Position numbers and translations under genes: made by a program. A stretch of 64,000 nt of DNA from Gammaproteobacteria bacterium (GTDB lineage: Bacteria; Pseudomonadota; Gammaproteobacteria; Acidiferrobacterales; SZUA-150): NCBI GenBank assembly GCA_029880545.1, contig JAOUOD010000005.1, positions 124,001 through 188,000 of the forward strand, given 5' to 3'. Of this stretch, positions 44,823 to 53,039 are shown piece after piece. The notes under the pieces are model-generated. The model made no database searches and had not been told where the DNA came from. It saw only the letters and a list, made by a program, of their open reading frames with translations. How positions within the stretch are numbered: position 1 is the first letter of the stretch; each line of letters starts with the position of its first letter.

Positions 44823-45410
44823 ATGTCCTACATACATGACGCCCTGAAGCGGTCAGAGGCCGAGCGGCAAAAGCGCCAGGCTGAGGGTCGTCAGCAGATG
44901 GATCTTGCTGACGCGATGAATTCCCCGATTGCGAACACGGTGCGCCCACGTTCTTTGCCAAATATGGCGGTGTTGGCAGTCCTGTTACTGGGGCTGGCCG
45001 GTGCAGGCTACTATGTTCTTCCGGGTGCAGAAAGCAGTGCCCGTCATGAGGCTGCCGAGCCTCTCAAGGTTCTGCGGCCTGCGGTGCCAGGCGCGGCACC
45101 ATCGCTCCCGGTCGTCGCTGCTGTTCCGATAACTCCCGAAAAAGCCGGTGGAGCGAGTATCGATGCACCCTACAACAGTTTGCCGTATTACTGGGAAATC
45201 GATTCCCTGGTGCGCCAGCGGCTTGGCGAAATGACGGTTACGATTCATGTCTATGCTGACAACCCGGCGCAGCGATTCCTGTTTCTGAACGACAGGGAGT
45301 ATCGTGCCGGCGAGGCAACGACGACGGGTGTGCGTGTCGAGCGCATAGAACCGGAAGGCGTTGTGCTCAGCTATAACCAGCATGTCTTTCGTCTGCCGCG
45401 TCCGCGTTAG
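44823..45410 (+). CDS. gspB: General secretion pathway protein B (GspB/ExeB)
   Basis: 195 residues. MSYIHDALKRSEAERQKR is the GspB start motif, followed by a membrane helix (MAVLAVLLLGLAGAGYYVL), a Pro/Ala linker and the C-terminal GspB domain (VTIHVYADNPAQRFLFLNDREYRAGE). It begins three bases after gspA and forms the periplasmic complex with GspA that supports secretin multimer assembly. An orphan pair here. Confidence 0.93.
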   Translation: MSYIHDALKRSEAERQKRQAEGRQQMDLADAMNSPIANTVRPRSLPNMAVLAVLLLGLAGAGYYVLPGAESSARHEAAEPLKVLRPAVPGAAPSLPVVAAVPITPEKAGGASIDAPYNSLPYYWEIDSLVRQRLGEMTVTIHVYADNPAQRFLFLNDREYRAGEATTTGVRVERIEPEGVVLSYNQHVFRLPRPR

Positions 45411-45489
45411 GAGCGCAGGGCCTGAATCGGTGATACCGGGTCGAACTAGCGGTGAAAGCGAAACGCGAACGCCTGGCCAGGTTCCCTGG

Positions 45490-46800
45490 TCAACCAAACT
45501 TGGTTATCTGGACTTCATTAAACTGTGCCAGAGCTGCCTTGTCTTCGTCGCTCAAGGATAAGGCAAAGGGATCATCATCATTCGGATCAGCGGGGGTTTC
45601 GTAACCACAGCCGCACCTGCCCTGGCCGGGCTTGAGTATGGCGGTGCAGTTGGGGCAGGTGGTGCCGGGGTTTTCGTCGGCCGCCTGGCCATCCAGCGTT
45701 ATGCTGCCGGGAGACACAGAAGCAGATTTGCCTTCGAGTACCTGCTGCGCCAGGCGCATGGCTTCGCTGGCAGAATGGATGCCGGGCGCAGTTATTGCGA
45801 CTGCTGCGTGTCTGGTCGATTGTGTTACTTCAACGTGGCTGGTTAGTTCGCGCATGTCGCCGGCGGCGATGTCCGGCGCGCCAATTGTTGGCAATGTCGG
45901 TGCGCGAGGCTTGCCGAGTTCACCCAGTGATTTTTCCTGTATAGCGCTGACCTGGTCGCGAATATCCTCGCGCACTTTCTTGACCAGCATTCCCGCCCTG
46001 GCAATGAGCTGGGCTTGCTTGGCGATTTCAGCGCTCCTGGCAGCTTCCTTGCTTCGAGCTGCTTTGCGGGCAGTTTCGGCCTCTTGAGCCGCCTTGGCTT
46101 CTTCAGCCGCCTTGGCCTTCCGTTGGGCTTCCGCGTGTTTTCTGGCCTGCTCAGCGGTTTGTTCACGGGCTTTTTCAGCGGCTTCCCGGGCCTTGCGTTC
46201 AGCCTCGGCTTTGGCCTTGCGCTCAGCTTCCTGTTTTGCCTTGAGGACGGCTTGTTCCCGAGCTTTTAATTCTGCGGCTTCCCGGGCCTTGCGTTCAGCC
46301 TCGGCTTTGGCCTTGCGCTCAGCTTCCTGTTTTGCCTTGAGGGTGGCTTCTTCGCGCGCTTTGCGCGCCGCTTCCTCCTGGGCCTTTCGATCCATTTCTG
46401 CGCGAATGGCTGCCAGTTTCACCTCTCGCGTTGCTCGCGATTTTGCCAGCACGGCTTCGGCAGCAGTAATCGCTTTCTTGATCTCCGTCAGGCGTTCGTG
46501 ATTTTCAGCCAATTCCTGTTCGGCGACCTCCGCCTCACGTTTTGCTGCGTTCAGCGCTGCTTTGCGGTCTGCGTTGTCAGGATCATTGTTCAGGTGGGTG
46601 GTGGCGACCGCAACTGCTTCGCGAGTCTGGTTCTGGCGGGCGACGAGATAATTCTCGTAGGCCAGGTCTTCCTGCGCATCCAGCAAGACATTTTGCGCCT
46701 GATCCTGCTCCGGTGTGGGGTTGAATGAAAATCCACAGGCGCACACGCCCTCGCTGGGAGGGACAGCCGATTGGCACAACGGACACTCGTGATCGTACAT
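45490..46800 (-). CDS. Long coiled-coil protein with a zinc ribbon at each end
   Basis: 436 residues, unrecognised. N-terminal zinc ribbon: CPLC (about 6-9) and CACG (about 20-23). C-terminal ribbon: CPNC and CGCG near 395-415. Between them runs a ~250-residue Ala/Lys/Glu/Arg helix (TolA-like composition), including two copies of a 23-residue unit, then an ~80-residue linker. No signal peptide or membrane segment, so it is cytoplasmic; the similarity to TolA is compositional. The C-terminus (DDDPFALSLSDEDKAALAQF) is acidic. It is convergent with gspB at its 3' end. The ATG at 46800 lies 59 bases from a TATAAT on the same strand (46864-46859). Confidence 0.75.
   Translation of the reverse strand: MYDHECPLCQSAVPPSEGVCACGFSFNPTPEQDQAQNVLLDAQEDLAYENYLVARQNQTREAVAVATTHLNNDPDNADRKAALNAAKREAEVAEQELAENHERLTEIKKAITAAEAVLAKSRATREVKLAAIRAEMDRKAQEEAARKAREEATLKAKQEAERKAKAEAERKAREAAELKAREQAVLKAKQEAERKAKAEAERKAREAAEKAREQTAEQARKHAEAQRKAKAAEEAKAAQEAETARKAARSKEAARSAEIAKQAQLIARAGMLVKKVREDIRDQVSAIQEKSLGELGKPRAPTLPTIGAPDIAAGDMRELTSHVEVTQSTRHAAVAITAPGIHSASEAMRLAQQVLEGKSASVSPGSITLDGQAADENPGTTCPNCTAILKPGQGRCGCGYETPADPNDDDPFALSLSDEDKAALAQFNEVQITKFG
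46178..46246. repeat. 69-bp perfect direct repeat, copy 1
   Basis: Identical by eye to 46274-46342, offset 96 bp, so 32 codons. It encodes the 23-residue unit that repeats in the coiled-coil protein. Such identity at the DNA level points to recent slippage or recombination. Confidence 0.85.
46274..46342. repeat. 69-bp perfect direct repeat, copy 2
   Basis: Second copy of the unit at 46178-46246, with 27 bases between the two copies. Copy number could vary between strains. Confidence 0.85.
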
Positions 46801-47096
46801 TTATCTACCCCGGGAAAAACAGGCCTTTTCCAAAACAGGCTCAATAATATAGTGAATAATTATACTATGGCATTGCATATTTTTTAAACTATGACACTTC
46901 GGACAAGTCGCGGCCCATACCGGATGAATGGTTCAGTTACCCGGCGATATGCCCCTGCCAATGACCTATTCTTGAGCAATACATTAATCCCTATGCTTGG
47001 CGAAGCGTTACTTTTCGGCCATGGCTCCCTGTTGCGGTTTGAGGCCAGGAATGACGTCAGGGGGGTGTCGGCAGGTTGAATGGAGGATGTATCGTC
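46801..47096. other. AT-rich gap before the receiver gene
   Basis: Divergent gap of 296 bases. Minus strand: a perfect TATAAT (46864-46859) without a clear -35. Plus strand: no convincing promoter. The start of the receiver gene is preceded by GGAGGATGTATCGTC. No other feature is visible. Confidence 0.4.
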
Positions 47097-47609
47097 ATGG
47101 AAAGACTGGCACTACGAAATCTGGTTTCCAGGAGTGCACCGAAACAAAATGTTACCGAAGTTAGGGAAATCAGCGTAAACCGAAAAACACAAATTTTGGT
47201 GGTGGATGATTCCAGAACCCAGATTTATGCGCTGCAGAAAGTATTGGCAGAGGCGGGATATGATGTGCTGGCAGAAAACAACGGGCGCGAAGGCGTACTT
47301 TCGGCCAGGCGCAACAGGCCGGACCTGATTTTGATGGATATTGTCATGCCAGGGGTAAACGGGTTTGAGGCCACGCGCAGTTTGCGCAGTTATCCAGAGA
47401 CAGTAGATATTCCGGTTATTATTATCAGCGGCTCTGACCAGGCATCAGACAGGGTCTGGGGTATGCGCGTTGGAGCCGATGCTTTTATGGCCAAGCCATT
47501 GCAGCGGACATTGTTGCTGGAAAAGATTACCGCATGTATCGGGGCGGGAGAGGTCAAAAACCGGGATTACCAGGCAAGGCAGTTGGCGGGTTTGACGGAT
47601 CACGAATAG
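47097..47609 (+). CDS. Single-domain response regulator (CheY/PilH-like)
   Basis: 170 residues. About 35 variable residues precede the receiver: TQILVVDDSRTQIYAL (acid pair), LILMDIVMPGVNGFEATR (phospho-Asp) and AFMAKPLQRTLLLEKI (Lys). No output domain. The MPGVNGF and DSRTQ segments resemble PilH/PilG-type receivers that act in twitching motility, but no pil gene is nearby. A TTG-start extension to 47076 is possible, though GGAGG sits right for the ATG at 47097. Confidence 0.87.
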   Translation: MERLALRNLVSRSAPKQNVTEVREISVNRKTQILVVDDSRTQIYALQKVLAEAGYDVLAENNGREGVLSARRNRPDLILMDIVMPGVNGFEATRSLRSYPETVDIPVIIISGSDQASDRVWGMRVGADAFMAKPLQRTLLLEKITACIGAGEVKNRDYQARQLAGLTDHE

Positions 47610-47655
47610 CGTCCCGGAATTCCAGTTTCCCGCTTTCCTCGGCACGTGGCCTTGA

Positions 47656-48057
47656 TCAGGGCTGTAGCCGCTTCAGTCTTGCCAGTTTTCGTCTGTCCTG
47701 TTTTTCCGGTCGTGAGGCAGGTGCAATGCGTGACACCGAGCGGTGTTGTCTCAGTTGCTGTCGACGCTCCTGGCTCTGCGCGGTTTCTTCGTAGAGCAGG
47801 GCGGCTTCAGCTGCACCGCGCCTGATATTGCCGGGTTTCAGTATGGTTACGATAAAGTGCTCCTGGCCACGGGTTATGTGCAGTTCATCGCCAATGCGAA
47901 CCCGTTTTCCGGGCCGACTGCGCTCGCCGTTTACATGGACCTTGCCACCACTGATGGCTTCCGTTGCCAGGTTGCGGGTTTTGAAAAATCGTGCCGCCCA
48001 CAACCATTTATCCAGTCTGACAGCAGCTGCTTCGGTGGTCTCGAGGATATGATTCAA
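47656..48057 (-). CDS. hslR: Heat shock protein 15 (ribosome-associated, S4 domain)
   Basis: 133 residues. S4 domain at 13-75 (VRLDKWLWAARFFKTRNLATEAISGGKVHVNGERS), then the basic tail typical of Hsp15 (RRQQLRQHRSVSR, RPEKQDRRKLARL). Hsp15 recycles stalled 50S subunits that carry nascent chains. Single gene, convergent with the receiver gene. Confidence 0.93.
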   Translation of the reverse strand: MNHILETTEAAAVRLDKWLWAARFFKTRNLATEAISGGKVHVNGERSRPGKRVRIGDELHITRGQEHFIVTILKPGNIRRGAAEAALLYEETAQSQERRQQLRQHRSVSRIAPASRPEKQDRRKLARLKRLQP

Positions 48058-48206
48058 TTTGACGTCCGTCCCGGGTTGGATCCCAGTGATAATAGCCCAA
48101 CTTGATAATTTGCGGCGCTCATATGTGCGCTGCGCGGGGATTTCCAGTACTATTTGACCAATTGGTAATTAACAATAATAACGACGTAATCGTGGAGGAC
48201 GACGGT

Positions 48207-48524
48207 ATGTCCATTGAGCGACGAGAAAGCCCACGTGCCATCCTGAATCGGGAAGCCGTGGTCAAAACCAGAAACCTGCCCATTTACAGGTGCCGCATTC
48301 GTGACATCGGCGCAGAAGGCGCATTTATTGAGCTGGACGATCACATACTGGTTCCGGAAATGAACGTCAACCTGGAGCTGAATATACTTGTTGATGGGGA
48401 AAACAAGGTATTGGAGCTCAGTGCTCATGTGTATCGTGTATCTGCTGATGGCGTCAGTCTGCGGTTTGAGCAAATGGATATTGATCGCTACGGGGCAGTA
48501 CTGGGCCTGGTATACAGCGGTTGA
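48207..48524 (+). CDS. PilZ-domain protein (first of three)
   Basis: 105 residues: SIERRESPRAILNREAVV (RxxxR-type start), then IRDIGAEGAFIELDD as the D/NxSxxG-like motif, then SLRFEQMDIDRYGAVLGLVY. It may bind cyclic di-GMP, though the second motif is DIGAEGAFIEL rather than the classical NxSxxG. GTGGAGGACGACGGT precedes the ATG; the frame extends upstream to 48102 without homology. The three PilZ genes in this stretch (also 49837 and 54398) are divergent from each other. Confidence 0.82.
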   Translation: MSIERRESPRAILNREAVVKTRNLPIYRCRIRDIGAEGAFIELDDHILVPEMNVNLELNILVDGENKVLELSAHVYRVSADGVSLRFEQMDIDRYGAVLGLVYSG

Positions 48525-48565
48525 TCGACTTAACCATGACGGTTGGTCAAGAGTAACGCGTTAGC

Positions 48566-49660
48566 ATGCAGGATTTTCAGGAAGTGATAAAAGACTATTT
48601 AAGCGCCAATTTCTGGGTGGCGCAGGTATTTGTTGTTGTATTCCTCGTGCTGCTTCTCAATTTTGTCCAGAAGCGAATATTAAACAGATTGCACGATCGC
48701 CTGAGTCGTACCAGTAAGGTATGGGACGATGCGGTAGTCGACGCCTTGCGTCGCCCGTTGACCTTGCTCATCTGGATAGCGGGGTTGGCGCTGGCTGCAA
48801 AGTTCGTCCAGCAGGAGACTGAAGCAGTAATTTTTCAGGCAATCGACCCCATTCGTGATGTGGGCGTGATCGCCTGCATCACCTGGTTCCTGATGCGGCT
48901 GACCCGCCGGATCGAGTCCAATGTCGTGGAGAAGAACCGGAGCATCGGCAAGGACCTGGATATTACGACAGTGGATGCAATCGCCAAGCTGGTGAGACTG
49001 TCTTTCTTTATTACGGCAGCTCTCGTTATCCTGCAGACTCTTGGCTTCAGTATTTCCGGTGTCCTGGCATTTGGCGGTATTGGTGGTATTGCCGTTGGTT
49101 TTGCGGCAAAGGATTTGCTGGCCAATTTTTTCGGTGGCCTGATGATTTATCTTGACCGGCCATTTGTTGTCGGGGACTGGGTTAGGTCGCCGGACCGGGA
49201 GATCGAGGGTACGGTTGAGGAAATCGGCTGGCGCCTGACGGTGATCCGGACTTTTGACAAGCGCCCGCTTTATGTCCCGAACGCCACCTTTGCCAATATC
49301 GCGGTGGAAAATCCGTCTCGTATGACAAACCGTCGAATCTACGAGACTATCGGCATACGCTATGAAGACATGAGCAAGATGGCCGGAATCGTGGCCGATG
49401 TCAGGGCCATGCTGGAGTCGCATGCGGACATAGATCCGCAGAAAACCCTGATTGTGAATTTTAACAGCTTCGCTCCCTCCTCACTGGATTTTTTCGTCTA
49501 TACTTTCACCAGAACGACCGACTGGATCCGTTTCCACGAAGTCAAGCAGGATGTATTGATACGCATCAGTGATATCATCCAGCGGCACGGCGCAGAGGTG
49601 GCCTTTCCCACATCGACGGTCCATGTTCGCGGGTACGAGCACGAACCCCGGGAAAACTGA
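48566..49660 (+). CDS. MscS-family mechanosensitive channel (YbdG/YnaI-like)
   Basis: 364 residues. Four or five hydrophobic segments in the first 165 residues; the pore helix is SGVLAFGGIGGIAVGFAAKDLLANFFGGLMI, followed by the beta domain (RPFVVGDWVRSPDREIEGTVEEIGWRLTVIRTFDKR). The C-terminal domain ends near AEVAFPTSTVHVRG, as in YnaI and relatives. It lies between two PilZ genes, 41 bases after the first and 176 before the second. Confidence 0.93.
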   Translation: MQDFQEVIKDYLSANFWVAQVFVVVFLVLLLNFVQKRILNRLHDRLSRTSKVWDDAVVDALRRPLTLLIWIAGLALAAKFVQQETEAVIFQAIDPIRDVGVIACITWFLMRLTRRIESNVVEKNRSIGKDLDITTVDAIAKLVRLSFFITAALVILQTLGFSISGVLAFGGIGGIAVGFAAKDLLANFFGGLMIYLDRPFVVGDWVRSPDREIEGTVEEIGWRLTVIRTFDKRPLYVPNATFANIAVENPSRMTNRRIYETIGIRYEDMSKMAGIVADVRAMLESHADIDPQKTLIVNFNSFAPSSLDFFVYTFTRTTDWIRFHEVKQDVLIRISDIIQRHGAEVAFPTSTVHVRGYEHEPREN

Positions 49661-49836
49661 TCACCGGGTAATGCTGGTTCGCGGGTTCCGGGTCTGGTGC
49701 CGTACCAGTCAAGTTGGCAAGTATCATAAGGTCGCGGGTAGCCGTAACGTCCCTCGTCAAAACTATATGGCCCTGGGAGGGGCCGGCAAATGAAGTTGGG
49801 TTTGCGTACTGGTAATTCGTACGGAGGTTGGAAAAA

Positions 49837-50145
49837 ATGTTGCACGAACAGCGGGATCTTGAAAGAAAACCGGTAGAGCTGGTTGTGACACTCAGCAGTG
49901 GTAACCAGAAGCGCGACTGCCATATTCGGGATATGAATCTAAATGGCGCCTTTATCGAGTGTGGCTGCCAGGGGCTCAACGTAGATGATGATGTGGAGCT
50001 CAGTATCGGTTCTGCAGGAAATGGTTCGGAGCACAAGGTTCCGGCCAAGGTGGCGCGTATCGGTGACAATGGCGCAGCACTGAGATTTCGCAAGTTTGAT
50101 ATAAGCACCTTCGGCTCCATTCTCAAGTTACTGTACGTCAAGTAG
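49837..50145 (+). CDS. PilZ-domain protein (second of three)
   Basis: 102 residues. Starts LHEQRDLERKPVELVV, then CHIRDMNLNGAFIECG (D-x-N-x-x-G variant), then ALRFRKFDISTFGSILKLLY. It shares the PilZ barrel pattern and the C-terminal motif with the protein at 48207. ATG after GGAGG (nine bases). No output domain, so presumably it acts by binding a partner. Confidence 0.8.
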   Translation: MLHEQRDLERKPVELVVTLSSGNQKRDCHIRDMNLNGAFIECGCQGLNVDDDVELSIGSAGNGSEHKVPAKVARIGDNGAALRFRKFDISTFGSILKLLYVK

Positions 50146-50224
50146 GGTTCCCGAGTAGATTGCCGGGGCGGTTGTTGCGCGGGCGTGGTATGCTCGCGCC
50201 AAATCAACAAGTGACACCCGTTTC

Positions 50225-50800
50225 ATGAAGCTTTTTGCGGCACTGTACGAACGCGTAATCAACTGGTCCCGGCATCGTCATGCGCCAGCGTATCTTGGTG
50301 TCCTGAGTTTTGCCGAAGCCTCGTTTTTCCCCATACCAACCGATGTTATGCTGGCGCCGATGTGTCTTGCGAAGCCGGGGCAAGCATGGCGCTATGCCGC
50401 CATTGCCACAATCACTTCAGTTGCGGGCGGGTTGGCCGGGTACGTGATTGGTTATTATGCGTTCGGTTTGATAGAGCCGGTGCTGCACAGTGTTGGCTAC
50501 TGGGATGAGTACCTTCAAGCCAGGGACTGGTTTGAGCGATGGGGTTTCTGGATTGTTTTTGTTGCCGGTTTTTCTCCTGTTCCCTACAAGATATTTACCA
50601 TTACGGCCGGGACCATGTCGCAATGGCTTGTTCCGTTTGTTCTTGCGTCGCTGGCCAGTCGTGGCGCACGTTATTTTCTTGTTGCAGGTATTATCCGGTT
50701 TGGTGGTGAGCCGATGGAGCGTGTCATCAGGAAGTATATCGACCTGGTTGGCTGGTTAATGGTTGTGCTTGTCGTCGTGGCTATCGTGTTGCTTCGCTAG
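50225..50800 (+). CDS. YqaA-type inner-membrane protein (VTT/DedA superfamily)
   Basis: 191 residues with about four membrane segments. SFAEASFFPIPTDVMLAPMCLA and WIVFVAGFSPVPYKIFTITAG are the two re-entrant motifs of the DedA/VTT fold in the YqaA subfamily. DedA relatives move lipids such as undecaprenyl phosphate; YqaA members are uncharacterised. Its stop overlaps the stop of the convergent phosphatase gene (CTAG). Confidence 0.9.
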   Translation: MKLFAALYERVINWSRHRHAPAYLGVLSFAEASFFPIPTDVMLAPMCLAKPGQAWRYAAIATITSVAGGLAGYVIGYYAFGLIEPVLHSVGYWDEYLQARDWFERWGFWIVFVAGFSPVPYKIFTITAGTMSQWLVPFVLASLASRGARYFLVAGIIRFGGEPMERVIRKYIDLVGWLMVVLVVVAIVLLR

Positions 50801-51594
50801 CAGCCGGTTTTCCGGTTTCTGTAGAGAATAAAACTGCAATCATCGGGCTTGCCTTCGTCGGTTGCCATCTTCTTTCTGACGGCCGCAAGCAGCTTATTTG
50901 CAGCTTGTTTGACGGGCCCCTTCCTGATCAATTCAACTATTTCATCGGCAAGCAGGTTATCGGTGACTCCGTCGCTGCAAAGCAGCAGGGTATCAAAATC
51001 CGCCATCCTGATAACGGAGCCCAGTTCAATTCGCATATCAGTACTGCCAACAAGGTTGGAAACGAAGTGCCTGTCTTCGTGTTGCAGCGCCTCGTCTTCG
51101 GACAGCATGCCGGATTCGACAGCATATCCGGTTGGAGAGTGGGGAATGGTCTGCAGTCGGATTCGCCCGCGTTGTCCGCAAACCAGGATTTCGGAATCGC
51201 CAATGTGAAAATTTCTGAGTTGCCTGTTGTCAATGATAACTGCAGCAAGAGTGGTTGCCGCGCCTGACTGCCTGTTAATAATAGCCTTGTTTGCCCTGTC
51301 AATAGCATTGATCATGTCAGCTGTAGCATCTTCTCCATCCGATTCAATAACCTCGGATGCAAGGGTCTGAAGTGTCTGATGTGAAGCTCCGGCACCTCCG
51401 GGCTGACCGCCGACGCCATCGGCTATTGCAAGAATGATTGCACCATCATCTCGTTGACCTATCAGGATGGAGTCTTCGTTACCTGTTTCCTTTTCAGGTG
51501 AGCATTCGCTGGTCCAGCAGACTGTTCCCGAAGCCATCTCGACACAGTCTGCTTCACTGGAGAAATCCTGGTTGATTATCTGGTAGCGAGACAC
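50797..51594 (-). CDS. PP2C-family Ser/Thr phosphatase
   Basis: 265 residues. Metal-binding aspartates: KETGNEDSILIG, ILAIADGVGGQPGG, LLLCSDGVTDNLL and GKPDDCSFILY. Cytoplasmic. The kinase gene lies 16 bases upstream in the same transcript, so the two probably act on shared substrates or on each other. Start: ATG with weak context. Confidence 0.92.
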   Translation of the reverse strand: MSRYQIINQDFSSEADCVEMASGTVCWTSECSPEKETGNEDSILIGQRDDGAIILAIADGVGGQPGGAGASHQTLQTLASEVIESDGEDATADMINAIDRANKAIINRQSGAATTLAAVIIDNRQLRNFHIGDSEILVCGQRGRIRLQTIPHSPTGYAVESGMLSEDEALQHEDRHFVSNLVGSTDMRIELGSVIRMADFDTLLLCSDGVTDNLLADEIVELIRKGPVKQAANKLLAAVRKKMATDEGKPDDCSFILYRNRKTGC

Positions 51595-51610
51595 GTTGTT
51601 GATCCGGGAA

Positions 51611-52357
51611 TCAATCCCACTCCATATTTTCCAGGTAGCGTTGTAACTGCCCGGCAGTGCGGAACTTCTTTCTGATCAGTGTCTGCTTCAGTCCGTTGCA
51701 GATACCTTTTACTTGTGGTGGATGCTTGGCGTAGTGCTTGGCGCCACCGATGCAATCATAGAGTATTCTGACCATGTCGTTCACGTCAGTCTGGATGAGC
51801 TCACTTTTTGCAGATGTCATGTAAAAAAGATCGAGAATCTTGATATCGAACTCAAGGCCGCGGCGCTTGATCATGACGTTGCCATCATGCAGATCTCCGT
51901 GGTATTCACGGTGGCGATGAATACAGTCCATGCCACTGGCTATGGCGTGCAACAGGTGCAACCCTTCGTATACGGAGAGCCGTTTTCCGGGTTGCCGGGC
52001 AACAAAGTCGCTGAGCATCTCGCCGTCGACAAACTCGGAAATCAGGCAGGTTATTGGCTGGTTGCGAAAACTGATGGTTTCCTGGTGATGATACTGGATC
52101 AGTATCGGGCATTGCCTGAGTTTATGCAGCTTCTTTGCATAGAATTTCGCCGCACTGTCCTTGATGTTGCGCTTCGGGAAGAAAAACTTGGCGGCACGTT
52201 CAATGCCGGTCCGGGTTTCGATGATCTTGTATACTTCACCTTCCCAGCCTGCGCCCAGGAGGCTGATAATTTCATATTTCTTGGCGATAATGCGGCCCGG
52301 GGTGAAATTGAAACTGTCGATATCCGGCAGGGTACCGGTTCTTTTTACAGCTGGCAC
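51611..52357 (-). CDS. Ser/Thr protein kinase-like protein with altered DFG motif
   Basis: About 248 residues, a bare kinase domain with no sensor or membrane segment. Glycine loop GAGWEGEVYK, the ATP-binding Lys in RAAKFF, and the catalytic loop HGDLHDGNVMI (HRD is HGD; Asp and Asn retained). DFG is replaced by DLF in ILDLFYM. Kinases of the lipid/antibiotic-resistance kind show similar HGDLHxGN loops, so the substrate may not be a protein. I prefer the GTG at 52357 with GGAGAG seven bases upstream; a TTG at 52447 is also in frame. The phosphatase gene follows 16 bases downstream. Confidence 0.8.
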   Translation of the reverse strand: MPAVKRTGTLPDIDSFNFTPGRIIAKKYEIISLLGAGWEGEVYKIIETRTGIERAAKFFFPKRNIKDSAAKFYAKKLHKLRQCPILIQYHHQETISFRNQPITCLISEFVDGEMLSDFVARQPGKRLSVYEGLHLLHAIASGMDCIHRHREYHGDLHDGNVMIKRRGLEFDIKILDLFYMTSAKSELIQTDVNDMVRILYDCIGGAKHYAKHPPQVKGICNGLKQTLIRKKFRTAGQLQRYLENMEWD

Positions 52358-52544
52358 AGTATGTCTCTCCGCAGGGTCTGTTCTGTCCCGATCATTGACC
52401 GACAGTGCATGTTGCGCCGGCGATCGCCGTGTTATTGTTCTGCGCAAATTGCTGTGATTAGCATAATATTGTTTTTCTCTTGAGTCGACAGTTATCTGTT
52501 TATGCTTTCAGTCGAGGCGTGATATACCGCAAAGGAATCGGGTT

Positions 52545-52970
52545 ATGAAAACTATTGCTGCCAGTATAGTGCTGCTTCAGTTGCTGTTGACGGCTTGCCC
52601 AGCAAGCGAAGAGACCAGGATCAGGCAGGCGCTGGAGGCCATGCAGGAAGCAGTCGTGCAAAAGAATGCCGGAAAGTTTGTCTCCTACCTGGCTGATGAT
52701 TTTGAGGATCAGCAGGGCCGGGATGCGCGTGCAGTCCGTGGCTACGTGGCCGGGCTGCTGCTGCGCAATAGCAGGGTTGGTGTCTATATCGGGCTGCCGG
52801 AAATCAAGATAAATGCCGACCATGCCCGGACAGAATGCACGGTAACGGTAACCGGCGCTGATGGACTGATTCCGGAGCGCATGCGTCGTGTAGTGTTATT
52901 GCTGGATTGGGTCAAGGTATCGGGTGACTGGCGTGTTTTCCGGGCAAACTGGCATGAGCCAGGTGAATAG
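52545..52970 (+). CDS. Small NTF2-like lipoprotein
   Basis: 141 residues. Lipobox LLTAC near residue 18, so exported and lipid-modified. The rest resembles an NTF2/DUF4440-like cone: RIRQALEAMQEAVVQKNAGKFVSYLADDF, then RTECTVTVTGADG and WVKVSGDWRVFRANW. Function unknown. Divergent from the kinase gene. Confidence 0.8.
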   Translation: MKTIAASIVLLQLLLTACPASEETRIRQALEAMQEAVVQKNAGKFVSYLADDFEDQQGRDARAVRGYVAGLLLRNSRVGVYIGLPEIKINADHARTECTVTVTGADGLIPERMRRVVLLLDWVKVSGDWRVFRANWHEPGE

Positions 52971-53039
52971 CGGATGCAGTCGTAACTGCTAACCGTTAAT
53001 AGACTAAATGGGCAGAAACTTGTCCCGGAACCGGATGAC

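Noticed and set aside
47076-47096. TTG start upstream of the receiver gene
   Set aside because: GGAGG is placed for the ATG at 47097, and the extra residues are unsupported.
48157-48166. ACCAATTGGT palindrome before the first PilZ gene
   Set aside because: Ten bases of AT-rich dyad occur often by chance; no supporting second site.
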